Notes under the pieces: model-generated
Seen by the model: the letters and a program-made list of their open reading frames with translations, nothing else
Databases searched by the model: none
Told to the model about the DNA's origin: nothing
Position numbers and translations under genes: made by a program
Assembly: GCF_938040765.1 (NCBI RefSeq)
Contig: NZ_CALIAA010000280.1
Coordinates: forward strand, 1-11,103
DNA from: an uncultured Fretibacterium sp.
GTDB lineage: Bacteria; Synergistota; Synergistia; Synergistales; Aminobacteriaceae
Length of the DNA: 11,103 nt
Reading direction: 5' to 3'
In this document: positions 4,879-11,103 of the stretch, in pieces
Numbering within the stretch: the first letter of the stretch is position 1
How the letters are laid out: each line of letters starts with the position of its first letter

Positions 4879-6129
4879 TTATTTGCCTCCCGCTTTGAAG
4901 TTGTAGACGGGCCGGAGCCTGTCTGCGACCTCTGCGGTGGGCCCGATGGCGGCGAGGATGGAGTCCATCGGCTTGTAGGCGTCCGGGGCCTCGTCCAGCG
5001 TCTCCGGCGAGACGCAGGTCGTGTAGATCCCTTCCATCGCCGCCGTGTAGTCCGAGAGCGACAACGTGCGCTTCGCGTCGCCCCGGCTCATGATGCGCCC
5101 CGCGCCGTGCGGCCCGGAAGAGTTCCACTCGGGGTTCCCCTTCCCGATGCAGATGAGGCCCCCGTCCCGCATGTTCATCGGCAGCAGGAACCGCTCTCCC
5201 GCCGGGGCGGGGACCGCCCCCTTACGAAGGACCCTGTCGCTTCGGGAGATAAAGTTGTGGACCGTGCAGAACCGGTCGCATACGGAGTCCGTCAGTCTCA
5301 TCCCCTCGAGTATCTCCGTGGCGATCGCTCTCCGGTTCAGGTCCGCATACCGTGTCATGAGCTCCATGTCCTGTAAATAAAAACTCATGAGCTGCCCTTC
5401 CAGATACGACAGGTCCGCTGGAACGGACCGCCCATGCCGTCGCTCTGCCGTCCTCTCTGCGGCCGTCAGGGCCTCCGTGAGCTTCGCGAGGTTGTCGCGC
5501 TTTGCGGCACTGCTGGCGTAAGAAAGGAACAGGTCCAGAAGCGTCCCCTCCGGGACCCCGGCGCAGTACGCCTTTGCAAGCCGTCGATAGATCTCCGAGA
5601 CCACAAGTCCGGTGTGCCGGGAGCCCGAGTGCACGACGAGCCACAGTCCGCCGCCATCGGCGCGGTCGAGCTCGATGAAGTGGTTGCCGCCCCCGAGCGT
5701 TCCCACATCGAGCTGCGCCCGGTCAAGCCCCACAAGCCCCGCGCATCGCAGGTCCTTCAGAAAACCGTTTTTTACGTCCTTCATGAAGGGATGCGGACGG
5801 GCTCGCACGGCGAAGCCCGACGGAACCCGCGTGCGTACGACCTCGTCCAGCCTCGGCAGGTCCGCCTCCATATCGGACAGCTTTACCGCCTCCATTCCGC
5901 ACCCGATATCCACGCCGACGAGGCTCGGTGCGATGCGGTCCGATACCGCCATTGTCGTTCCGATGACGCACCCCGCTCCGGCGTGCGCGTCCGGCATGAT
6001 GCGGATATGCGCGTCGCGCGCGAACTCCTGACAACACAGCTCCAGAATCTGCGCTTGCGCGATCTCATCGAGCTGGAGTGCGTACACGACTGCCTCGGTG
6101 CATCGTCCTCTGATAATAAATCCTTCCAT
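4879..6129 (-). CDS. rtcB: RtcB-type RNA ligase (416 aa)
   Basis: A GTP- and Mn-dependent RNA ligase that joins 2',3'-cyclic phosphate or 3'-phosphate ends to 5'-OH ends, acting in RNA repair. Full family length and the diagnostic motifs are all present: MPDAHAGAGCVIG (45-57); VGVDIGCGME (71-80) with metal ligands D74 and C77; LGGGNHFIEL (145-154) with H150; VVHSGSRHTG (165-174) with H167; HNF at 291-293; and SSGPHGAGRIMSR (337-349), where H341 is the histidine expected to be guanylylated. The C-terminus is YNFKAGGK. The ATG at 6129 is preceded by an AGGGGTG Shine-Dalgarno with 8-base spacing. No archease or RtcR-type activator gene is nearby, and the AT-rich region upstream probably carries its promoter. 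It reads toward the Crp/Fnr gene across a 135-base gap. Confidence 0.92.
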   Translation of the reverse strand: MEGFIIRGRCTEAVVYALQLDEIAQAQILELCCQEFARDAHIRIMPDAHAGAGCVIGTTMAVSDRIAPSLVGVDIGCGMEAVKLSDMEADLPRLDEVVRTRVPSGFAVRARPHPFMKDVKNGFLKDLRCAGLVGLDRAQLDVGTLGGGNHFIELDRADGGGLWLVVHSGSRHTGLVVSEIYRRLAKAYCAGVPEGTLLDLFLSYASSAAKRDNLAKLTEALTAAERTAERRHGRSVPADLSYLEGQLMSFYLQDMELMTRYADLNRRAIATEILEGMRLTDSVCDRFCTVHNFISRSDRVLRKGAVPAPAGERFLLPMNMRDGGLICIGKGNPEWNSSGPHGAGRIMSRGDAKRTLSLSDYTAAMEGIYTTCVSPETLDEAPDAYKPMDSILAAIGPTAEVADRLRPVYNFKAGGK

Positions 6130-6327
6130 CGTACCGCACCCCTCTCCTCTTTTTCCGCCCCCTCTCCGGGGAGCCCGGTTTGATTCTGAAACGATACTTA
6201 TCGATAGCTATAATTATGACCCATCCTCTCCACAAACTCTCCACAAAAACGATTAAATCTATCGATCAATACTGACTTTTATAAAGATCCTTCTTCAGTA
6301 GTCGACCTTGGGGACCTGACTCTTGCC
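6130..6327. other. AT-rich non-coding region between rtcB and the insertion sequence
   Basis: This is the upstream region of rtcB. It contains the 8-bp palindrome TATCGATA (6199-6206), a second CTATCGAT (6259-6266), and a + strand TATAAT (6209-6214) with CTGAAA 17 bp upstream. A small CCGGG/CCCGG hairpin (6166-6178) lies in the likely rtcB leader. No CRISPR repeat, tRNA or credible ORF is seen. I could not assign a convincing minus-strand promoter for rtcB. Confidence 0.5.
6226..6247. repeat. Perfect 11-bp tandem duplication upstream of rtcB
   Basis: CTCTCCACAAA occurs at 6226-6236 and again immediately at 6237-6247. Each unit resembles a degenerate DnaA box (TTATCCACA) with two mismatches. 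It may be a regulatory direct repeat or chance; no other origin features are present. Confidence 0.7.
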
Positions 6328-6351
6328 GGCTCCTCGCCATTTTAAGTGGGT
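6328..6351 (+). repeat. Left terminal inverted repeat of the ISL3 element
   Basis: The repeat starts GGCTCCTCGCCAT and later has AGTGG. It matches the right end at 18 of 24 positions: the first ten are identical, and a second matching block lies at positions 18-22. It includes the transposase stop codon. Confidence 0.8.
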
Positions 6352-7565
6352 AAGTCAATCTGTAGCTTACCCGCGATGAGGTAAATCATCGAGATGAAGT
6401 TCTCCTTGCTCCTGTAGCCCCTGGCCCTCGCCTTACAGGCCTGGATCAAGCTGTTGATCCCCTCAAGAATGCCGTTGTTGATAGGGGACTCAAACCACTG
6501 AAGAACTCCGTCCCAATGATGCCGGATCGTGCGGGCTGCCCCAATCATCGCACTCAGACGACTGTGCGTTGCCCAGAAATACCATTTCTTCAGTAACAGC
6601 TCCCCTTCTTCTCGAAGGCGAAATCTCTTGAAAATCTCCTGGAAACTCAGCTTCATCTGATAAGCACGCGCGGTCTTCCGATTACGCTTCCTCAGACTCA
6701 GGTCCCCTATCCAGGCCTTTTGCTTCTCCGTCAGGTTTTGAGGGTTCTTCAGCCAAAGATAACGTGTGTGCGCCAGGCTCGGGTCCTCCTTGCGCTCCTC
6801 GCGACGGACGCTGTCCACCGCTTCGTTCACTGCCTTCATGACATGAAATTTGTCGAACGTCAGCTTCGCTCCAGGGAAGTGTTCTCGCGCCCCTTTGATG
6901 AAGGCTGGAGACATGTCGCAACACATCCGCTCGATGTTTTCGCCTCGACCGCCGTGCTCCTCGAGAAATGTCTTGAATCGACCCAAAGTACTCGAGTCCT
7001 TGCCCTCTGTGGCGAAGATGACCTTCGACGTATCCAGGTCCACGAAGACAGAGACGTAATCGTGCCCTCGCTTGCTGGAGGTCTCGTCGAATCCGACATT
7101 GCGGACCCGCGACAGATCCCTCCGCTCGAGGGCCTGTTCCGTGTAATGCCTGACCACGCGCCAGAGGCGTGTGTCGTGCATGTTCAGCTCCCTCGCCAAG
7201 GTCTTGATGGGCATAGCAGGGGCCAGGGACAAGACCAACGCCTCGAAAAGCAAAGTAAACCCGCTGCCCTCACGCGCCCAGGGGACAGGAACCAGGTGGA
7301 CGCCACAGACGTCGCAGTGGATCCTTGGAACCCTGGCCGTGAGGTAGGCCTCATACTGAAAAAAATTGAGATGCCTCCAGGTTTTTGTAGCAGTATCGTG
7401 AACTTTCCGACCCTCTGCCCCGCATTCGGGACAGGTGAATTTAGAGCCCTTTTGAAAGTCCAGGTGAATATCAAGCCTCTTAGCTGCAGGGTCCAACTCC
7501 AGGGATTTGACAAACCACGGCGACGATATGCCTAGCGCTATTTGAAACAGTTCGATGTCCTTCAT
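6342..7565 (-). CDS. ISL3-family transposase (407 aa)
   Basis: A DDE transposase of the ISL3 family. The N-terminal zinc-binding region has CPEC (45-48) and CDVC (84-87), followed by a helix-turn-helix-like segment (about 115-145, PIKTLARELNMHDTRLWR). The catalytic core shows NVGFDETS with D160, MCCDMSPAFIKG with D217, the FDKFHVMKAVNEAVD block (237-251), and NNGILEGINSLIQ with E368. The C-terminus is KARARGYRSKENF. Length and motifs are full, with no stop or frameshift, so it may be active. I chose the ATG at 7565 (MKDIELF); in-frame codons reach back to 7631, but that extension would begin outside the element. A promoter-like sequence just outside the right end could drive it. Confidence 0.9.
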   Translation of the reverse strand: MKDIELFQIALGISSPWFVKSLELDPAAKRLDIHLDFQKGSKFTCPECGAEGRKVHDTATKTWRHLNFFQYEAYLTARVPRIHCDVCGVHLVPVPWAREGSGFTLLFEALVLSLAPAMPIKTLARELNMHDTRLWRVVRHYTEQALERRDLSRVRNVGFDETSSKRGHDYVSVFVDLDTSKVIFATEGKDSSTLGRFKTFLEEHGGRGENIERMCCDMSPAFIKGAREHFPGAKLTFDKFHVMKAVNEAVDSVRREERKEDPSLAHTRYLWLKNPQNLTEKQKAWIGDLSLRKRNRKTARAYQMKLSFQEIFKRFRLREEGELLLKKWYFWATHSRLSAMIGAARTIRHHWDGVLQWFESPINNGILEGINSLIQACKARARGYRSKENFISMIYLIAGKLQIDLPT

Positions 7566-7605
7566 AATGGTCCAAAGATACCATAACGGTAGCCTTTTAT
7601 AAACC

Positions 7606-7629
7606 AACCACTCCTGATAGCGAGGAGCC
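7606..7629 (-). repeat. Right terminal inverted repeat of the ISL3 element
   Basis: Read inward from 7629 on the minus strand it starts GGCTCCTCGCTAT and continues to AGTGG, mirroring the left end. It lies upstream of the transposase start. Confidence 0.8.
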
Positions 7630-7631
7630 AA

Positions 7632-7659
7632 AATATAAAACCTGCTATGGCGTTGTCAA
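7632..7659 (-). promoter_or_regulatory. Sigma-70-like promoter between cas2 and the insertion sequence
   Basis: On the minus strand a perfect TTGACA (7659-7654) is followed, after 16 bases, by TATATT (7637-7632). The predicted start point is a few bases inside the right end of the insertion sequence. It points away from cas2, so it would now transcribe the transposase. Downstream of cas2 is a usual position for a CRISPR leader, so this may be a leader promoter cut from its array. That link is inference; the promoter match itself is visible. Confidence 0.5.
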
Positions 7660-7682
7660 GGTACAAAAGGTTCCTGGCCGTG

Positions 7683-7946
7683 TTACACCACAAAGTCCGT
7701 ACTGCCGCGCTCCACCCCCACGACCTCGCGGGACATGTAGCGCTCGGTACGCCAAGCATAAAACAAAACACTGTCGTATTGCAAGTCCAAAATTTTACGG
7801 ACGTCCGTCTTGAGGGCCTCGAACGTCGCAGGGCTCAGGTCGCCCTCGAGGACGGAGTTCTGAATCCACGTCAGATACCGCCGCGCCGTCTTCAAGACCC
7901 TGCCCACGCGCTTCTCCCCCACGTCATAGAACATCAGGACGAACAC
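7683..7946 (-). CDS. cas2: CRISPR-associated Cas2 (87 aa)
   Basis: A small ferredoxin-fold protein that forms the integration complex with Cas1 during spacer acquisition. It starts MFVLMFYDVG, with the conserved aspartate D8 at the end of the first strand, and continues with RVLKTARRYLTWIQNSVLEG, typical of Cas2. Length is normal. The start is GTG at 7946, separated by one base from the cas1 stop (7948-7950). An AGGTGG-like Shine-Dalgarno lies within the end of cas1, so translation is probably coupled. It is the last gene of the visible cassette; 53 bases beyond its stop the ISL3 element begins. Confidence 0.92.
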   Translation of the reverse strand: MFVLMFYDVGEKRVGRVLKTARRYLTWIQNSVLEGDLSPATFEALKTDVRKILDLQYDSVLFYAWRTERYMSREVVGVERGSTDFVV

Positions 7947-7947
7947 C

Positions 7948-8958
7948 TTACCACCTGCTCACAAAGGGTTCGTAGGGCGCGTCGTCCAGAATGTGCTTCT
8001 GGATCTTATACGCCTCCATGCGCATCAGGCCGCGATAGCTGACATTGCGCTTCAGACGCGGATGCTCGATCGTCTCATTGACCCGCGCCTCCCACGCGCG
8101 CAAGACAACCTCGCGTCCCCGGTCGTTCAGATAGATGCCGCCGCCCGTCTCCTTCTCAAAGTGCTTCTCCTGAATCTCCCGTTTGTTGACCAGAGAAAAT
8201 ATCAGGCGGTCGACGAGGATCGGCTTGAAGATCTCCGCAAGATCCAGATTCAGGCTGAACCGACGGAAGTTCGTCTCGTGCAGAAAGCCGATGCGCGGGT
8301 CCAGGTGCGTCCTGTAGATCTGCGAAAGCGCCAGAATGTAGCACATGGAGTTCAAAAAACTGATGAGCGCATTCATGCGGTTGGTCGGTGGGCGGCGCGT
8401 CCGCTCCTGCATCTTGAACGCCTCGTCCTGAACCAGCCTATCGAAGAACTGATAATACCGATTCCGGGCGTTACCCTCGATTCCCATCAGGCCGGGGACG
8501 TCCTCGCTTCGCGGCGCCAGGTCCTCGAAACGCTCCAGGTCCTCCAGAATGTCCTGGACATCCAGCGAGGCCCGGCGCTGGTAGTACCCCACCACCCGGC
8601 GCATGTTCCGAATCGCACCGACGATGAGGGCCGAGGCGAGCGCGTGACGCTTGACTCCATCCATATAGTGCGCCGCCTGGGCCAAAAGCACGGCCCCGGA
8701 ATTCATGTGTTCGCGCGGATAGTAGGTCCCGGCATAATAACCATGATAGTTGAAGAAATGGAGGATGATCCGCTTCTGCGTCAGAAACTCCAAAAGGCTC
8801 TTGTTGAGCTCCAGATCGCCCATCACCATGATCTCGTCCGTCGTCTCCACGGGCAGGAAGCGCGGCTTTTGCCCCGGCTCGCCCGACCGCTCCACAAAAA
8901 GCGTGTTGTCCTTGCGCCGCAGCGCCCCGGAACTCAAGAGATACAGGGTCTTGCCCAT
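7948..8958 (-). CDS. cas1: CRISPR-associated Cas1 integrase, type I-B-like (336 aa)
   Basis: The metal-dependent integrase that inserts new spacers at the leader end of a CRISPR array. The N-terminal beta domain starts MGKTLYLLSSGALRRKDNTL. The helical domain shows GIEGNARNRYY (159-169) with catalytic E161, FLHETNFRRFSLNLDLAE (225-242) with H227, and the acidic ligand in the LDLAE block, followed by FKPILVDRLIF. Length and motif spacing look like the Cas1 of type I-B systems. The ATG at 8958 has a strong GGAGGGA Shine-Dalgarno. It lies between cas4 (27-base gap) and cas2 (one-base gap) in a single transcription unit. No internal defect is visible, so adaptation may be intact even though no array is present in the window. 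Confidence 0.94.
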   Translation of the reverse strand: MGKTLYLLSSGALRRKDNTLFVERSGEPGQKPRFLPVETTDEIMVMGDLELNKSLLEFLTQKRIILHFFNYHGYYAGTYYPREHMNSGAVLLAQAAHYMDGVKRHALASALIVGAIRNMRRVVGYYQRRASLDVQDILEDLERFEDLAPRSEDVPGLMGIEGNARNRYYQFFDRLVQDEAFKMQERTRRPPTNRMNALISFLNSMCYILALSQIYRTHLDPRIGFLHETNFRRFSLNLDLAEIFKPILVDRLIFSLVNKREIQEKHFEKETGGGIYLNDRGREVVLRAWEARVNETIEHPRLKRNVSYRGLMRMEAYKIQKHILDDAPYEPFVSRW

Positions 8959-8985
8959 CGTGTCCCTCCTCCCCGCCCAAACGCC

Positions 8986-9492
8986 CTATCCCCAGCAGTA
9001 CTCGGCATAGGCACACTTGCGGCAATACTTGCAGGACTCCGCCGCAGGCGGAGCGTCCTTTCGAACCAGCTCCTCGATCCCGGCATAGACGGAGTCCAGC
9101 TCCGATGCGAGCTCGTCCGTCAGGACAACCTCGACGCGCTTCTTCTCGGTGGGGAACATCAGGACCCCTCGGGCCTCGATCCCGGCCTTTCGAAGATCGT
9201 AGAGGTAATGGGCAAGCTGCAGCCGCGCCGATCGCTCCGCGCGGCTGCTCTTCTTGACCTCGCAGACCACCATCTCCCCATCCGCGCCCTGGACGAAGTC
9301 AAACTTGTTGTCCCCGAACGCCACCTGATGCCGCTCCCGGGCGTAGCTGTTCCGGTCGATCAGGCGGCCGAGGGCGAGGAAGTCATTGCTCTGATCGGCA
9401 CTCACACTATGCCCCAGAAGCCAGGCTTGACGCTTACAAATCCAAAAAGCCTGGACCAAATGCCCATTGACGTTCACAGGCTCGGAGAACAT
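8986..9492 (-). CDS. cas4: CRISPR-associated Cas4 exonuclease (168 aa)
   Basis: A RecB-like, iron-sulfur-containing nuclease that trims prespacers and helps select those with a correct PAM, working with Cas1-Cas2. C19 near the N-terminus and the C-terminal set C154, C157, C160 and C166 (CKYCRKCAYAEYC) provide the usual cluster ligands. LGRLIDR (41-47), KFDFV (63-67) with D65, and CEVKKSSR (77-84) with E78 and K80 are the nuclease motifs. QLAHYLYDLR corresponds to the QxxxY motif. Length is normal. The ATG at 9492 has a GGAGG Shine-Dalgarno that touches the cas3 stop codon, which points to coupled translation. Confidence 0.93.
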   Translation of the reverse strand: MFSEPVNVNGHLVQAFWICKRQAWLLGHSVSADQSNDFLALGRLIDRNSYARERHQVAFGDNKFDFVQGADGEMVVCEVKKSSRAERSARLQLAHYLYDLRKAGIEARGVLMFPTEKKRVEVVLTDELASELDSVYAGIEELVRKDAPPAAESCKYCRKCAYAEYCWG

Positions 9493-9502
9493 GGGACGCC
9501 TC

Positions 9503-11103
9503 CTATATCATACTATCTGACACGTCAAAATCCTCCAGCTTCACTCCGATCTCCTCATCGTACTCGACCTCGCGTATATTCAAACGTTCCATCCCCCTCG
9601 GCACATCCAAAGGGTTAAACTTCTTTGCCTGATGGAGTCCGATGGGGACCTCGAACTGCGCAATCCGCAAGAGATCGGCTCTATCTCTGCTTGACCAAAG
9701 CTCCTGCACCTCTCCGAGAAAGCGATACGGGATGACCTGCACCTTAAGGAACTTGATCTTACGAGTCAAAGCATCGTCCTGAAGAATCGTCTCATCCAGA
9801 ATGGAGACATCGGGGTTCTCAAGAATGCTCCGCGCTGCTCGCTTGCCCTCCTCGTAATTTTCATCCTCGATCTCAAGGTTTTGGTATACTTCCTCCAACA
9901 TTACGGACAAGTCCCGCTCGGAAAGGGATCCTTCCCATCGCTGCAGAACCTCTAGCGTGCGTATGAGGGGTTCTTCGGCATTTTTGTAGACGTACTCCCT
10001 GGCCACATCACTGATGGGAAAGACCACAAAACGAGCTCCCACGGATTTTCCGAATCGGTTGCAGCGTCCCGCGCGCTGGATGAGACTGTCCAGGGGTGCA
10101 CACTCGCTTAGCATGAGATCGAAACTGATGTCCAACGAGACCTCTATGGCCTGAGTCGCGACCACGAGGTCCACGAAGGAAGGGCGTCCTTCCTTATCCT
10201 TCTCCAGCAGAAGTTTTTCCTTTTCGTCTCGATCCCTCATGATAAAGCGGCTATGGTAACAAAGGATCTTTTTATCCGGCTGTTTTTCCTCCAAGATAGC
10301 TTTCCACCGCAAAAAAGTCTTCTGCGCGACATCCACCGTGTTCACGACAACGGCAACCTTACGCCTCTGCTCAAGAGCCTTTAAAATCTCCTCATCGAAA
10401 GATTCCAGCGGGGCGTCCCTGTACTCCCAGGAGCACTTACGTTTTTCCATCAGCTCCTCGGCGACGACAGGCATCTCCACGCCCAGAAGGGCCTGAAAGT
10501 GCTCCCTCAGTTTCCGGGGCATCGTGGCGCTCATCACCATGACCCGGCCTCCCATTGTCCTGATACGCTGAATGCTCTCCGTGATCAGCGCCAGGGTAAA
10601 GGGAGCGTAAGCGTGAATCTCGTCAAAGATCACCGAGGCTCCAAGCGTCGCCAGTTCCTTGAAAAACCAGTCCCCCATGTTGAAGTTGGCCGTCAGCAGC
10701 TGATCCACCGTCGCAACCATGACCGGAGCCATAAACGCTTTGTACTGGCGCAACACTTTGAGCTTGTCTTCAACGCTTTGCTCCTGCTCCTTTTCCTCTT
10801 TTTGAAGCACAAGGTACACCCCGGCCCCCGAATGAGATATCCCGCAGTCCATGGGATCAAAATAGGTCTTCATCCGTTCATACAGGCTGTTGGACGTTAC
10901 CTTGGTCGGCATCAGAAACAAAACCTTGCTCGCCCCTTTATTCAGGGCCCACAGTAACGAAGCCTCCGTCTTTCCGCTGCCCGTGGGCGCGATGGCCAGA
11001 ACGTCTCCTGGGCTTCCTTCGCACAGAGCCTGAAACGGGTATTTGGCATAGGGAGGATCGTCAGGGCCAGTTTGTCGTTCCACCCGTTCCTGCAGCTTAT
11101 CGT
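9503..11103 (-). CDS. cas3: CRISPR-associated Cas3 helicase (5' end beyond window)
   Basis: A superfamily 2 helicase of type I CRISPR interference, which is recruited to the Cascade R-loop and unwinds the target DNA. All core motifs are visible: APTGSGKTEASL (Walker A), the motif Ia-like LFLMPTKVTSNSL, VMVATVDQLL, the DEIHAY box, MSATMP, CYHSRF, LVVATQAIEVSLDISFDLML and DSLIQRAGRCNRFG. The C-terminal Cas3 region follows. About 530 residues are visible. The frame stays open to the window edge; a GTG at 11083 is in frame but probably internal, because the sequence before it is compatible with coding. No HD nuclease domain is visible; it should lie N-terminally off the edge or in a separate gene. 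It is the first visible gene of cas3-cas4-cas1-cas2, ten bases before cas4. Confidence 0.92.
   Translation of the reverse strand, partial: DKLQERVERQTGPDDPPYAKYPFQALCEGSPGDVLAIAPTGSGKTEASLLWALNKGASKVLFLMPTKVTSNSLYERMKTYFDPMDCGISHSGAGVYLVLQKEEKEQEQSVEDKLKVLRQYKAFMAPVMVATVDQLLTANFNMGDWFFKELATLGASVIFDEIHAYAPFTLALITESIQRIRTMGGRVMVMSATMPRKLREHFQALLGVEMPVVAEELMEKRKCSWEYRDAPLESFDEEILKALEQRRKVAVVVNTVDVAQKTFLRWKAILEEKQPDKKILCYHSRFIMRDRDEKEKLLLEKDKEGRPSFVDLVVATQAIEVSLDISFDLMLSECAPLDSLIQRAGRCNRFGKSVGARFVVFPISDVAREYVYKNAEEPLIRTLEVLQRWEGSLSERDLSVMLEEVYQNLEIEDENYEEGKRAARSILENPDVSILDETILQDDALTRKIKFLKVQVIPYRFLGEVQELWSSRDRADLLRIAQFEVPIGLHQAKKFNPLDVPRGMERLNIREVEYDEEIGVKLEDFDVSDSMI

Larger units (their letters stand above)
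6328..7629 (-). mobile_element. ISL3-family insertion sequence, about 1.3 kb
   Basis: A complete element bounded by imperfect inverted repeats that start with GGCTCCTCGC at both ends (6328 inward and 7629 inward) and match at 18 of 24 positions. It carries a single intact ISL3-type transposase reading leftward, and its stop codon lies inside the left repeat. ISL3 elements usually have GG-starting ends and generate 8-bp target duplications. The flanks here, CTCTTGCC (6320-6327) and AAAATATA (7630-7637), do not match, so the duplication has been lost or the element sits at a rearrangement junction. It lies 53 bp past the 3' end of cas2. Confidence 0.85.

Noticed and set aside
6226..6247. DnaA boxes or a replication origin
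   Set aside because: Each unit differs from TTATCCACA at two positions, there are only two, and no dnaA, dnaN or rep gene is nearby.
6130..6341. Possible CRISPR array or degenerate repeats next to the insertion sequence
   Set aside because: Apart from an 11-bp doubled unit there are no 28-37 bp direct repeats separated by unique spacers in this stretch or in 7630-7682.
7566..7631. 22-residue N-terminal extension of the transposase
   Set aside because: It would start outside the terminal repeat of the element. The ATG at 7565 gives a normal ISL3 transposase start.
7993..9618. 541-codon open frame on the + strand antisense to cas1 and cas4
   Set aside because: It lies opposite two well-supported cas genes, is rich in low-complexity Arg/Leu/Pro/His composition and shows no domain. 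It is a GC-driven shadow frame.

Overview
This is a GC-rich bacterial window (roughly 60% G+C by eye). Its gene content suggests an anaerobe: three flavodoxin-family genes, a DUF4405 membrane cytochrome-like protein, a DUF2249 protein and a cas operon. The mix would fit a Synergistota or high-GC clostridial-type bacterium, but nothing in the sequence fixes the taxon.

Left part (1-2993, + strand): a likely operon behind a MerR-type promoter, in which a near-palindromic operator lies between the -35 and -10. It encodes a cytoplasmic flavodoxin, a second flavodoxin that has lost its first beta strand and most of its FMN phosphate loop (pseudogene or deletion), and a third, intact flavodoxin with a Sec signal peptide. 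These are followed by a multi-pass DUF4405 membrane protein with paired histidines and a small DUF4491 membrane protein. The order suggests an envelope redox module in which a membrane haem protein could exchange electrons with an exported flavodoxin (inference).

Middle (2994-6327): a structured leader of about 250 bases precedes a DUF2249 plus carboxymuconolactone-decarboxylase-like fusion protein. Its Shine-Dalgarno sequence sits inside a perfect 10-bp inverted repeat. A hairpin pair separates it from a convergent Crp/Fnr-family regulator. Upstream of the regulator, on the same strand, is an intact RtcB-type RNA ligase. It is followed by an AT-rich non-coding stretch.

Right part (6328-11103, - strand): a complete ISL3-family insertion sequence, with imperfect 24-bp terminal repeats and an intact transposase, lies just past the 3' end of a type I cas cassette. 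The cassette reads cas3 (helicase, 5' end beyond the window), cas4, cas1, cas2. No CRISPR array is visible. A good -35/-10 pair lies between cas2 and the insertion sequence and points away from cas2, where a CRISPR leader would be expected. The element lacks an obvious target-site duplication. The insertion, or a rearrangement through it, may therefore have cut the adaptation cassette from its array. No novel defence system is evident. The most interesting points are the IS/cas junction, the decayed middle flavodoxin, the exported flavodoxin beside a haem-type membrane protein, and the structured leader of the DUF2249 gene.
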